Positions 21,933 to 35,099 of a stretch of DNA of 64,000 nucleotides are shown here, one piece after another (the first letter of the stretch is position 1; each line of letters opens with the position of its first letter). Position numbers and translations under genes: made by a program. Below the pieces are notes generated by a model, which saw only the letters and a list, made by a program, of their open reading frames with translations, searched no databases and was not told the origin of the DNA. Location: positions 7,020,462-7,084,461 of the forward strand of contig NC_087190.1 in the NCBI RefSeq assembly GCF_035594125.1. The letters are read 5' to 3'. The DNA is from Scylla paramamosain. Taxonomy: Eukaryota; Arthropoda; Malacostraca; Decapoda; Portunidae.

Positions 21933-24614
21933 GTCTTAGCGTTTTGGTACGTAAGACGATCGAAAGTACTCATAATACCCATTTTTAGTAATGTTCTTTC
22001 GTTACCCTATATAGGGTACTTTTCATGCATTTTGTCGTTTTTTATACATAACAAACTCAAAAATACTCATAATACTTGTTTTTCGTAATGTTATTCTTTC
22101 TTCATAAAAAGTGTTTCCTATTCGTTTTAGCGTTTTAGTACGTAAGAAGCTAGAAACACTCAAAATATACGTTTTGTGTAATGTTGTTTGGTATTCCCAT
22201 ATAGGGTGATTTCCATGCATTTTACTGTTTTGGTGCATAACATGCTTATAAACACTCCAAAGACATGTTTCTTGAAATATAATTTCTTTTCCCAATATAG
22301 GGTGCTTTGCATGCATTTTGGCAGTTTGGTACCTAACAATGAAAAAAAAAAAACACTCAAAATACACATTTTTAGTAATGTTGTCCTTTCTCCATATATA
22401 ATGCTATTGAAGCGTTTTTGCGTTTTGGACACTAAGAAGCTCAAAAACACTCATAACACACTTTTCTCTTAATGTCTTTTCGTTATTAAATATCGGATAT
22501 TTTACATGAATGTACGCATTTTCGTACATAATACTATGAATATCACTCATAACACACGTTTATGGTTGTGTTGCTCTTTTTCTATGTATAGAGAGCTATT
22601 GAGCGTTTTGTTACTTAAGAGGGTCAATAACATCCATAATACACGTTTCTGGTAATACTGTTATGTTCACCATATAGGGTACATTGCATGGATTTTGCTG
22701 TTTCTGTACCTAACGAGCTCAAAAACACTCAAAATACACTTTTTTGGTAATGTTATTCTTAATGGGTGTTTTGTATGAATCTTAGCGTTTTGGTACGTAA
22801 GAAGCTCAAAACGCAAAAGACACCTTTTTGGTAATGTTGTTTTGTATCGAAAATATGGAACTTATGCATTTTAGCGTTTTGGTGCATAAATCGCTCAAAA
22901 ACACTAAAAAGACACGTTTCAGGTAATGTCGCTTCATTTCCCTATGTAGAGTGCTTCGCATGCATTTTACCGTTTTGGTACCTAACAATATAAAAACACT
23001 CAAAATGCACGTTTTTTTTTTTTTTTTTTATAATGCTGTTCTGTTTTTCTATATAGAGTGCTATTCAACGCGTTTTCGTGTTTTGGTACCTAACAAGCTC
23101 AAAAACACTCTTAATACACGTTTCTCGTAATGCTCTTTCATTAGGTACTATGGTAATATTATTTCGTTTCCCCTATTGGGTAATTTCCATGCATTTTGGC
23201 GTCATAGTCAAAAACACTCAAATTACAAATTTTTGGTAATGTTATTATGTTTCTTTATATAGGGTATTTTCGATGCATTTTAGCGCTTTAGTACGTAATA
23301 AGCCCAAAACCACACAAATGACACGTGTTTAGTAATGTTATTCTAAGTTTCATTATATGGTGTTTTCCATGGCTTTTTGTATCTTTGCGCATAAAACGCT
23401 TCAAAACCCACAAAAGACACGTTTTTCTTAATGTCGTTTCGTTTCCATATATAGAAAAAATTACATGCTTTTTGGTATTTTATTACCTAACCAGTTTAAA
23501 AACAGTTATAACACATGTTTTTGATCATGCCATACTGTATCTTCATATAAGGTGAAAATACAATAAACACATTTTTGGTAATGTTATTTTGTTTCTCCAC
23601 ATATAGTTCTATTAAAACGTTTTAGCATTTTTAGTAATTAAGAAGCTTTAAAATACTCATAATTCACGTTTCTGGTAATTTTGTTTCTTTTTCCCCATAT
23701 AGAGTACTTTACATGCATTTTCATGTTTTTGGTATTTCACTCGGTCAAAAATCCTCAAATTATATGGCTTTGATGATTTTAATATTTTCTTCATATACGG
23801 TGTTTTTTTTTTTTAAGCATTTTAGCCTTTTGGTACATAAGAATCTGAAAAACTGTCTGGTAATGTTATTTATTTTTTTCAATATAGGGTGCTTTCTATG
23901 TTTTTTTTTAGCGTCTTTGTACATAAAAAAAAATATAAAAAAAAAACACTCCAAAGACACGCTTTTGGTAATGTTTAGTTATCATGCAATTTAGCGTTTT
24001 GGTAATTAAAAATCTTAAAAAGCAGTCATAATAAACATCTCTGGTGAGCTTGTTCTATATTTTCATATAAGGTGCTTTGTCTGCATTTTATCGTTTTGTT
24101 ATTTGATAAAATAGAAACAGTAAAAAATAATTTTATGCTGCTATTACATATTGATTGCTTTTAGCGTTTTGGTAGCAACGAAGTTCAAAAACACTTATAA
24201 GAAACGTTTCCAGTGATATCGTTTTGTTTCCTCATATAGGGGTAATTTACATGAATTCTAGCATTTTGGTTCATCATGATTTTATGAACGCTCAAATTAC
24301 ACATTTTTGTTATAATAATTGTTTCTTTATATAGGGTGTTTTGCATGCATTTTTGTGTTTTTGTACGTAAGAATCTCAAAAACAATGAAATGGCAATTGT
24401 TTGGAAATATTATTTTGTTTTCCAAAATAGGGTGTTTTCTATGCTTTTTAGCGTCTCTGTGCATAAAACGCTCAAAAATACTGAAAACAAACTTTTATGA
24501 TATTGTTTCGTTTCCCTATATATGGTGGTTTCCATGCATTTTGGCATGCTGGTAACTAACAATCTTTAAAAAGCCATAATACACGTTTCTGGTGATATTG
24601 TTTTTTTGTTGTCA
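21933..24614 (+). repeat. Higher-order satellite, forward block 3
   Basis: One well-ordered unit runs from a type 2 start at about 21967, through types 3, 4, 5 and 1, to the next type 2 start at about 22442, a period of 475 bp. Later units are more diverged and some monomers are shortened. Confidence 0.85.
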
Positions 24615-25677
24615 TAGGTAATGTGAAGCTTACAAAGCATATTTTGCTGTGCCAGTTGGGAACCAAGACAAGACCAGGGCACCTCATTTTACTTGTGAGC
24701 ATTGTGAGAGAACATTAGAAGGCAAAATAGATGTTAGTTTTTCAAGAGTAATATTCAATAAAAAATTAAGAAAAAATAAAAATAAGTTTAACAGACTTAT
24801 ACTGCTGTTCTTTTACAAGGTGGTATAGAGGGGAAAAGAGAACCATGAAATTTGCTATACCTAGAATATAGCGTGAACCTACTGATCACTCAAGTGACCG
24901 CTTTTTTCTGCATGGTGGATCCTTCCAAACGCCGATCTGGGAAAAATGCACCTGTCTGTTCATCCAGACATTCTATCCATTCCATTGCACCAGTACCACA
25001 TAGTGCTGATCTGCTGATCCTCCAGAAAGAAATCAACTATCAAAAGAAAGCAGCAAGTCAGAAGATGAGCCAAACAGAGAGAAAGACTGTGAATTCACAG
25101 ATACAGTTGTAGTTGGAAGGAATCCTTACTACCCAAATCAAAGAGACCTCAGTGATCTCATCAGAGATCTTGGTTTGACAAAGTCAAATGGTGAGCTTTT
25201 GATTTCAAGGCTGAAGGAATGGGACTTACTTGATGAAAGTGTGCAAGTGACCAGCCAAAGAAAACGTACTTGAAGGTCCATATCCTAGATTGTCATCTCG
25301 ACAGCTTCAAGAGAATAAGGGAGCATATTCAGAGGAACAAGGGGAGTCCCTCCACCAAGATATAACGAACTTTGAACAGAGATATCAGGGATCCTTCAAT
25401 GAAAAACATGATGGGAGACTACATTTAGGGGCTCATACATGAAAGTTATTTGTTGTATTCAAGCAAATCAAGAAGAAAAAAAAAGTTTTAAAATTAATTT
25501 TGGTGTCAGTTGAATTTTTTTCTTTCCAAAAAAGGTTAAAATGGTGAAATTTAGCTATTTTGGGGCAAAAATCATTCTAAAAGCCACAAAAGCTAAGTTT
25601 GACAGGAATAATTGACATTTTCTATTGTTTTGAAATGAAAAGAGTTAGAAAATAAAGACAAAAATCGTGTCAGAGAG
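24615..25677 (+). other. Non-satellite insert, about 1.06 kb, containing a protein fragment
   Basis: Sequence unlike the satellite begins at about GTAATGTGAAGCTTAC and ends before TAATACACATTTCTGG. It holds the coding fragment described separately, then an AT-rich tail (about 25440-25677). The flanking satellite is forward on both sides, so this is a simple insertion. No terminal repeats or target duplication were recognised. Confidence 0.6.
25043..25440 (+). pseudogene. Fragment of an uncharacterised multicopy arthropod protein, internally deleted
   Basis: An open stretch from about 25043 to TGA 25271-25273 reads KESSKSEDEPNREKDCE, then RDLSDLIRDLGLTKSNGELL and ISRLKEWDLLDESVQVTSQR. Past the stop, in another frame, come SRQLQENKGAYSEEQGES, LHQDITNFEQRYQGSF and a degenerate end. 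I recall both pieces as the N-terminal part (an LxxLxRDLxLSKxxAELLxSRLxxWNLL-type motif) and the C-terminal part (a D/EEQGExxHQD-xxxxExRYQG motif) of one uncharacterised arthropod protein that is abundant in copies. The long middle part is missing. No function is known to me. The call rests on memory. Confidence 0.5.
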
Positions 25678-27740
25678 TGATAATACACATTTCTGGTAAT
25701 ACCTTTTAGTTTCCTCATATCGGGTACTTTGCATGTATTTTGATATTTTGGTACTTCACACGCTTAAAATTAATGAAAAATTACTTTTCTAATAATGTCG
25801 TTTCATTTTAATATATAGGATGTTTTTTTTTTCATGCATTTTGGCGTTTTGGTACCAAACAAGCTTAAAAAGAGTCAAATTACATTGGTCATGGTGTACT
25901 GTTTCTTCATACCTAACAAGGTACCTAACAAGGTAAACAAAACAAAATGAAAATACACGTTTTTGGTAATGTTCTGTTTCTCCAGTTAGAGTGCTATTCA
26001 CGCGTTTTAATGTTTTAGCTCAAAACACACATCTTTCTGGTAATATCGTTTCTTTTCCCCCAAAATAACGTACTTTACGTGGATTTTGGCGTTTTGGTAC
26101 CTCACACGGTCAAAAATATTCAAATTACATTATTTTGGTATTGTTATTATGAATCTTTATATAGGGTGTTTTGCAAGTATTTCTGCGTGTTGGTACGTAA
26201 AAACCCAGGACATAACATGGCGAAAAAAAAAAACATTCAAAATAAATGTTTTTGGTAAGGTTGTTCGTTTTCTCCATATCAGGTGCTATTCACACCTTTT
26301 AGTTTTTTTTGTATCTAAGAAGCTCAAGAAAACTTTTAATACACGTTTTTGGTTATATCGTTTTGTTTCTCCGTATAGGGTAATTTTCATGCATTTCGAC
26401 GTTTTGCTATCTCACACTGTAAAAGAAAAAACAATGAAATTAAGTGTTTTGGTATGGTTATTTTGTTTCTTAATATAGGTCGTTTTGTATGCATTTTATT
26501 AGTTTTCGTATGTAAGAAGAACAAATGACACGTGTTTGGCACTGTTATTTTGTTTTCCAATATATGGTGTTTTCCATGTTTTTTAGCGTCTTTGTGCATA
26601 AAACACTCAAAAACACTCAAAAAACACGATTCTATTAATGTCGTTTCATTTCCTTATATTTGATAATTTGCGTGCATTTGTTGCTTTTTGGTACCTAACA
26701 ATCTTAAAAACAGACAAAATTACACGTTTCTGGTTTGTAAGTGTAAAACACTTACAAAGCACGTTTCTGATAAAAATCTTTTCGTTTCTTCATATAGGGT
26801 ATTTTGTATGAATTTGGTGTTTGGGTTCCTCACACTCAAATTATATGTTTTTGGGAATATTATTCATTTCTTCATATACGGTGTTTTTCATGTATTTTTT
26901 TTTTCCGTATTGGCACATAAGAGTCTGAATTCCCTCTCTAGGGTGGCTTCCATGGAATTTGGCGTTTTAGCTTAAAAACAGTCATAATACAAGTTTTGGT
27001 GATGTTGAGTTATTTCATAATGGGGGATTTCATGAATTTTTGCGTTTGGTACCTAAAAAGGTAAAAAAAAAAATAAATAAAAAATAACGTTTTCGTTATT
27101 TACACTTGCTATTTACACGTTTTAGCGGTTTGGTACCTAAAATCCTGGAAAACACTCCTAACACCAGTTTATGGTAATATCGTACTTTGCATGCATTTTT
27201 GCGTTTTGGTTCCTTACATCGTCATAAACACTCAAATTACACCTTATTGGTAATGTTATGCTTCTTTATATAGGGTGTTTTGCATACTTTTTAGCGTTTT
27301 TGTACGAATCTCAAAAACCCTCCCAAGAAATGTGTTTGGTTATGTTATTTTGTCTTCGTTTCCAAATTTGCAAGCATTTTGACATGTTGTTTCCTAATAA
27401 ACTTAAAAACAGTAAAATTACACTTTTTTTTGGTCATGCTCTATTTCTTTGTATAGGGTGCTTGACATACATTTTGGCATTTCGATATATGGTGAAAAAC
27501 ACTAAAAATACACGTTTTTTGGTAAAGTTGTTCTGTTTCTTAATATAGAGTGCTACACGCACATTTTAGTGTCTTGGTACCTAACAGTCTCAAAAACTTT
27601 CATAGGACACGTTTCTGGTAATATCATTTCGTTTATCCATATAGGGTACTTTACATGCATTTTGGAGTTTTGGTATTTCACACGGTATCTCAACACGGTT
27701 GGTAAAGTTATTTTCTTTCTTTATATAGGGTGTTTTCCAT
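25678..27740 (+). repeat. Higher-order satellite, forward block 4
   Basis: Same satellite, more diverged. Monomers are interrupted by short A-runs and deletions. The block ends at the strand flip near 27741. Confidence 0.8.
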
Positions 27741-29120
27741 CGCTAAAAAGCATGGAAGTCATCCTAAATGGAATACAAAACATTACGAAAAACGTGTATT
27801 TTGAGTGTTTTAGAACTTCTTACGTACCAAAACGGTAAAACGCATGCATTTAATATTTTCTCCACTTTATGGAGAAAATATTAAATTTACCAAAAAACAA
27901 GTATTTTGAGTGTTTTTGAGCTTGATATGTAGAAAAACCTTACTTTATATTGTACAGTATATGGTGAAACGAAAAGACATTACAAAAAAACGTGTATTAT
28001 GAGTGTTTTTGAGTTTGAGGTACAAAAAAATTGAAAAATGCGTCAGAAACACTTTATATGGAAAAACGAAAAAAAAAAAAAAAAGCGTGTATTTTGATTG
28101 TTTTCACACTGTTACATACCGACTCGCCAAAATGACTGCAGTCTCTTATATGAGAAAACGAAATGACATTATAAGGAACATATCTTTTGAATGTTTTATG
28201 TGTATTAGGATCTAAAACGCTTAAAAGCATGGAAAGCACCCTATATAATAGTGAAAAAAAGCGTGTCTTTTGAGTGTTTTCAGGTTCTTACGCACCAAAC
28301 CGCTGAAACGCATAAAAAAAATTTGGAGAAAAGAATACTATTACTAAAAACAAGCATGTTAAGAGTTCTGAGCTTGTTAGGCAGAAAACGCCAATATGCA
28401 TGGAAGACACCATATATGGAGAAAGGAAAAAACATTACGAAAAACTTGCATTATAAATGTTTTTGAGCTTCTTAGATATAATAACGTGAAAACACTTTAA
28501 TAACACTCTGTATGAAGAAACAGAATAACATTACCAAAAAAACGCGTATTTTGTGTGTTTTTTGGAAAAGGAACGACATTTCCAAGACGGTGTCTCTTGA
28601 GTGTTTATGCAAGCAAAGTACGTTATATGTAGAATAAAAAAAAAAAAGACATTACCTGAAAAGTGAATTTTGAGTGTTTTTGAGATTCTTTGGTACCAAA
28701 ACGCTAAAATGTATGAATAACACTCTATTTGGAGAAACAGAACAACATTATCAATCACGTGTGTTTTTGGTGTAAGTTATCATAACGCCAAAAGGCATGC
28801 AAAGCACCCTATCTGGGGAAAGAAAACGAGATTTCCAGAAACGTGCCTTTTTAATGCCTATGAATGTACTAGGAACTAAAACACTGGAAAGCATGGAAAA
28901 CACCCTGTATGGGAATTTGAGTGAGTTTTGAGTGAGTTGAGTGTTTTTCAGCTTTTTATGTACCATAATGATAAAACACATGCAAAACACCTTTTATGTA
29001 GAAACAATGATATTATAAAAAAAAAAGGTACTTTGAATGTTTTTGAGTTTGTTACGTAGAAAAATGCTCCCCCCCCAAAAAAAAAGCATACAAAGTACTC
29101 TATATGTAGAAACGAAAAAC
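27741..29120 (-). repeat. Higher-order satellite, reverse block
   Basis: From CGCTAAAAAGCATGG at 27741 the satellite runs on the minus strand, with words such as GTACCAAAACGCTAAAA and ACATTACCAAAAACGTG. It contains the hairpin at 27848-27886. It returns to forward near 29120. Confidence 0.8.
27848..27886. repeat. Perfect 16-bp hairpin inside satellite
   Basis: The arms are ATTTAATATTTTCTCC (27848-27863) and the exact complement (27871-27886), with a 7-nt loop ACTTTAT. In a normal reversed type 3 monomer the left arm would be unrelated sequence (AAAACACCC). A local copy of the right arm has therefore replaced it. Confidence 0.9.
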
Positions 29121-30556
29121 ATACTCATAATACACGTTTCTTACAATGTCCTTTCCTTTCTTCATATAGGGTACTTTGCATGTATTTTTGCATTTTTGTA
29201 TGTAATAAGCTTAAAAGTTCTAACTCTAAACGTTTTTCGCAATGACGCTTCATTTCCCTAATTAATGGGATTTGCATGCATTTTGACGTTTTGGTACGTA
29301 GCAATGTGAAAAACACTTAAAATACACATTTTTGGTTTATTATTATAGAGTGCTATTCATTAGTTTAGCTAATTGGTACTTAAGAAACTCAAGAACATTC
29401 AAAATACACTTTTATCATAATGTACTTTCGTTTTCCCATATATAATGCATTACATGCATTTTGACTTTTCGGTACCTATCAAGCCAAAAACACTGAAAAA
29501 ATCCGTTTTTGGTAATGTGTGATATATTTCTCCCAAAAAAAAAAAATGTTAATCACGCGTTTTAGCAATTTGGTAAGTTATAAAAACAAAAACACTCATA
29601 ATACACGTTTCTCATAATATCCTTTCATTTCCTCATTTAGGGTGCTTTGCATGCATTTTGGCGTCCTTGTAAGTAATAAGATAAAAAAAAAAAACAGAAA
29701 ATACACCTCTTTGGTAATGTTATTATGTTTCTTATCAAATACTATTCACACGTTTTAGGGTTTTGGTACCTAAAAACCTCAAAAAATATCATAATAAACA
29801 TTTTTCGAAATGTCCCTTCGCTTCCCCATATGGTTTTATTTTCCAGGCATCTTAACGTTTTTGTACGTAACAAGCTCAAAAACACTCAAAATATACGTTG
29901 TCATTAAAGTTATTCTGTCTCTCAATAAAATGTGTTTTGTATGGATCTTAGCATCTCGGTAAGCTCAAAAACAATAAAAAGAAACATTTATGACAATGTT
30001 GTTTTGTTTTCCCATAAAGGGTGCTTTCCATGCTTTTTAGCGATTTGGTGCATTAAACATTCATAAACATTCAAAAGATACTTTTTTTCTGGAAATGTCA
30101 TTTTGTTTTCCTCATATAGGTTGTTTATTATTGATTTTGGCATTTTCATACCTAACAATGTGAAATACACTGAAAATACACGTATTCGATAATGATAATT
30201 TATTTCTTGATATAGAGAGCTATTCATGCCTTTAAGCTATTTTTCTACCTAATAATCTGAAAAACTCTCATAATACACGTTTCTCGAAATGCTTATTAGT
30301 TTCCCCATATAGAGTACTTTTAATGCATTTTGGCATTTGTTAAATTACAAGCTCGCAATACTCGTTTTTTCGTAAAGTTATACTGTTTCTCCAATTTTTT
30401 TTTCTTTTGTATGCGTTTCAGTGTTTTGGTACGTACCTAGCCCCGAAAAAGAAAAAAAACATGAACGAAGACATTTTTGGGTAAAGTTATCTTGTTTTCT
30501 CATACAGAGTGCTTTCCATGCTTTCTTTTTAAGCGATTTGGTGCCTTACACCCTCA
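29121..30556 (+). repeat. Higher-order satellite, forward block 5
   Basis: Same satellite up to the LINE copy C insertion. Confidence 0.82.
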
Positions 30557-31970
30557 TAATCCCTCAAACTACCGTCTTATTGCTTTAATTTCCTGCATAT
30601 ATAAAGTTTTTGAATCTATCCTCAACAGGAAGATTCTTAAACATCTATCACTTCACAACCTTCTATCTGATCGCCAGTATGGGTTCCGTCAAGGCCGCTC
30701 TACTGGTGATCTTCTAGCTTTCCTTACTGAGTCTTGGTCATCCTCTTTTAGAGACTTTGGTGAAACTTTTGCTGTTGCCTTGGACATATCAAAAGCCTTT
30801 GATAGAGTCTGGCACAAAGCTTTGATTTCCAAACTACCCTCCTACGGTTTCTATCCTTCTCTCTGTAACTTCATCTCAAGTTTCCTTTCTGACCGTTCTA
30901 TTGCTGCTGTGGTAGACGGTCACTGTTCTTCTCCTAAATCTATTAACAGTGGTGTTCCTCAGGGTTCTGTCCTGTCACCCACTCTCTTCTTATTATTCAT
31001 TAATGATCTTCTAAACCAAACTTCTCATCCTATCCACTCCTATGCTGATGATACCACCCTGCACTTTTCCACGTCTTTTCATAGACGTCCAACCCTTCAG
31101 GAGGTAAACATATCACGCAGGGAAGCCACACAACGCCTGACTTCTGATCTTTCTAAAATTTCTGATTGGGGCAGAGCAAATTTGGTATTGTTCAATGCCT
31201 CAAAAACTCAATTCCTCCATCTATCAACTCGACACAACCTTCCAGACAACTATCCCCTCTTCTTCAATGACACTCAACTGTCCCCCTCTTCTACACTGAA
31301 CATCCTCGGTCTGTCCTTTACTTATAATCTGAACTAGAAACTTCACATCTCATCTCTAGCTAAAACAGCTTCTATGAAGTTAGGTGTTCTGAGACGTCTC
31401 CGCCAGTTTTTCTCACCCCCCAGGCTGCTAACTCTGTACAAGGGCCTTATCCGTCCATGTATGGAGTATGCTTCACATGGGGGGGTTCCACTCATACTGC
31501 TCTTCTAGACAGGGTGGAATCAAAAGCTTTTCGTCTCATCAACTCCTCTCCTCTAACTGACTGTCTTCATCCCCTCTCTCACCGCCGCAATGTTGCATAT
31601 CTTGCTGTCTTGTACCGCTATTTTCATGCCAACTGCTCTTCTGATCTTGCTAACTGCATGCCTCCCCTCCTTCCTTGGCCTCGCTGCACAAGACTTTCTT
31701 CTTTCTCTCACCCCTATTCTGTCCACCTCTCTAATGCAAGAGTTAACCAGTATTCTCAATCATTCATCCCTTTCTCTGGTGAACTCTGGAACTCCCTGCC
31801 TGCTTCTGTATTTCCACCTTCCAATGACTTGAATTCCTTCAAGAGGGAGGTTTCAAGACACTTATCCACCAATTTTTGACCACTGCTTTGACCCTTTTAT
31901 GGGACTGGCATTTCAGTGGGCTTTTTTTTTTTATTAGATTTTTGTTGCCCTTGGCCAGTATCCTTCCTAC
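30557..31970 (+). mobile_element. LINE copy C, strongly 5' truncated, no poly(A)
   Basis: Starts at TAATCCCTCAAACTACCG in the RT domain and ends at GGCCAGTATCCTTCCTAC. The satellite resumes with ACTCAAAGAACACG. Unlike copies A and D there is no A-tail, and no target duplication is evident. The sequence is very close to copy A. Confidence 0.88.
30563..31879 (+). pseudogene. LINE copy C RT fragment, nonsense and frameshift
   Basis: In frame from the NYRLIALISC motif through [36 protein letters not shown] and [10 protein letters not shown] (catalytic DD kept). A TAG follows at 31335-31337. A 4-bp deletion near 31481 (TCTG missing relative to copy A) shifts the frame, after which the C-terminal box to 31879 is intact. 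Confidence 0.85.
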
Positions 31971-34672
31971 ACTCAAAGAACACGTTTCTGGAAAACTCGT
32001 TTCATTTCCTTATATATGGTTCTTTGTATGTATTTTCCCGTTTTATTACCCAACAATATGAAATACACTCAAGATACACGTTTTTGTAATGTAGTTTTTT
32101 TTTTTTTTTCCAAATAGAATGCTATTCATGCGTTTTAGCGTTTGTAACCAAGAAGCTTAAAACACTCAATACACGTTTCTCGTATTTTTTTTTTCTTTCT
32201 TTCATTTGTCCATATTGGGTGTTTTGTATGTATTTTAACGGTTTTTTTTTCTACATAACATGCTCAAAACACTCAAAATACTTGTTTTTGGTAATGTTGT
32301 TATGTTTCTCTATAATGGGTGTTTCGCATGCGTTTTAGCGTTTTGTTAGATAAGTAGCTCAAAACACTGAAATCCGACGTTTTTGTTAATATTGTTTTCT
32401 AGTACAATATATGGTTCTCTCCATTCTTTTTAGCGTTGTGGTTCCAAACTACTTAAGAAAAAAAAATGCATTTCTTGTAATGTAATTTCGTTCCCTAATA
32501 GAAGGGGCTATGCATGCACTTCGCCTTTTTGATATTTAACAATGTAAAAAAACAATCAAAATACACGTTTTTTGCTAATGTTGTTCTGTTTCTGCTTATA
32601 GAGTGCTATTCATGCGTTTTGTCGTTTTGATATCTAAAAACCTCAAAAACACTCAAAATATAGTTTCTTGTAAAGTCTTTTTGTTTCCTCATATAAGGTA
32701 TTTTGCATGCATTTTGGCGTTTTTCTACATGACAAGCTTTTTGGTACACGTTTTTGGTAATCTTATACTGTTTCTCCATAAAGAGATTTTTACGTCCGTT
32801 TTAGCGTTTTGGCAAGTATCTTCAAGCACTAAAAAGAGACGTTTTTAGTCATTTTGTTTCGTTTTTTTCCCAAAATAGAGGGTGTTTTCCATGCTTTTTA
32901 TCGTCTTGGTGCTTAGCACGTTCATAAATACTAAAAGGACACGTTTCTGGAAATCTCGTACCCTTTCCCCATATAGGGTGGTTTCCATACATTTTTGGCG
33001 TTTTGTTATCTAACCATGTGAAATACACTCAAAACACACGTATTTTATTATGTTGTTCTGTTTCTAAATATCAAGTGCTATTCTCGAGTTTAAGCGTTTT
33101 ATTTCCTAAGAAGCTCAAAAACACTCTTAATACCCGTTTTACGCAATGTCTTCTTTCGCAATGTAGGGTACTTTTAATGTATTTTGGCGTTTATCTACGT
33201 AACACGCTTAAAAACGTTAAAAAAAATTAAATACATTTTTTGGGTAAATTTGTAATGTTTTCTCCTTAAAGTGATTTTTGTAAGCGTTTTAGGATTTTGG
33301 TACATAAGTAGCTGAAAACACTGAATAGAGACGCGTTTGGCAATGTTGTTTTGTTTTCCCATATATGGTGCTTTCCATGCTTTTTAGCGCTTTGGTGCCT
33401 AGCACGCTCATAAATACTAAAAAGACATGTTTCTGGAAATGTCATTTAGAGGGGACTCTACATACATTTTGGGCTTTGGGTACCTAACAAGGTGAAAAAC
33501 TCTTAAAATACGTTGTTCTGTTTCTCTATATAGAGTGTTATTTATATCTTTTATCATTTTGGTACCTAAGAAGCTCAAAAACAATCGTAATACACGTTTC
33601 TCTTAATGTTTTTCGTTTCTCCAAATAGGTTCTTTCCATGGATTTTGGTGTGTTTTCTTTTTTTTTTTTTTTTTTGCTTAAGCTTAAAAAACTCAAAACA
33701 CTTTTTTTTTCTTTTAATTTTATTGTGCTTATTCATAAATGGCGTTTTGCATGCGTTTTTGCGTGTTTGTAAATAATTAGTGCAGAGACTAAAAAGACAT
33801 TTTCCGTAACGTTATTTTATTTTTCCATAGAGGGTGTCTTTCATGCTTTTTAACGTTTTGGTACCAATCACGATCATAAACACTCAAAAACATATTTCTG
33901 GAAATGTTTTCTTTCCCCATATCGGGTGCTTTGCATGCATTTTGGCCTTTTGGCACCTAACAATGTCAAATACACTTAAAATACGCTTTTTTTGGTAATG
34001 ATCTTTTCGTGCTTTTTATGTGTTTTAGCGTTTTGGTGCGTAAGAAACTCAAAAACACTTATAATACACGTTTGTAGCAATGTCCTTTTTTTTCCATATA
34101 AGGTACATGGCGTTCTTGTATGTAAGAAGCTGAAAAACACTCAAAATATTTGTTTTAGGAGGTTATTTTTTTCCTTGTAAAGTGTATTTTCCATGCGTTT
34201 TAGCGTTCTGGTTCGTAAGTAGCGCAAAAACAGTTGAAAGACACGATTTTGATGATGTTGTTTTGTTTTCACATATAGTGTGTTTTCCCTTATTTTTAGC
34301 ATTTTGGTTCCTATCACGCTCATAAACACTGAAGACACGTTTCGGCAAATGTCGTTTCTTTTCCCAATATGGATTGTTTTGTATGCATTTTGGCATTTTG
34401 TTATCTAACAATATGAAAAACACTCAAAACACATGTTTTTATAATGTTCTTTTCTCCAAATAGAGTTATTAAATTGTTTTCGCGTTTTCGGTACATAAAA
34501 AGATAAAAAAAAAAACATGTTTATCTCAGTGTCTTTTCGTTTTCCCATATAGAGAACTTTGCATGCATTTTGGCGTTTTTCTATGTAACAAGCTCAATAG
34601 CACTAAACATAATTGTTTTTTTGTCATCCTTTTTCTCCATAAATGTTTTCCATGCGTTTGATGATTTGGTAC
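31971..34672 (+). repeat. Higher-order satellite, forward block 6 (clearest register)
   Basis: The best-ordered stretch. The type 1 landmark GCTATT (or variant) recurs at 32121, 32605, 33077 and 33537, spacings of 484, 472 and 460 bp. Types 2-5 follow in order between them. The type 5 to type 1 borders at about 33020 and 33494 are 474 bp apart. Confidence 0.88.
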
Positions 34673-34756
34673 CTACCGAAACACTAAAACGCATGCAAAA
34701 CACCCTTTATGAAGAAACAGTATGACATTACCAAAAACAATTATTTTCAGCGTTTT
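34673..34756 (-). repeat. Single inverted satellite monomer
   Basis: One monomer in reverse orientation (ACACTAAAACGCATGC to CAATTATTTTCAGCG) sits between forward blocks. The flips on both sides are abrupt. Confidence 0.75.
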
Positions 34757-35099
34757 TGAGCTCAAAAACACGGAAAAGAGACGTTTTTTGTAATGTTGTT
34801 TTGTTAACCCTTATAGGGAGCTTTCCATGCTTTTTAGCGTTTTGGTGCCTAGTACGCTCATAAACACTCAAAAGACACGTTTCTTAAAATTGCATTTAAT
34901 TTCCTGATATAGAAAGCTTTGCGTTCTTTTTGGCGTTTTGGTACCTAACAATGTAAAATACACTGAAAATACACGTTTTTGGTAATGTTCTTTTTTTTTT
35001 TTTTTTCATATTGAGTGTTATTCATACTTTTTCCCGTTATGGTACCTAAAAACTCAAAAACACTCATAATACATGTTTTCCGTAATGTCTTTTCCTTTC
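34757..35099 (+). repeat. Higher-order satellite, forward block 7
   Basis: Same satellite, types 4, 5 and 1 in order, ending at the 35100 insert. Confidence 0.8.
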
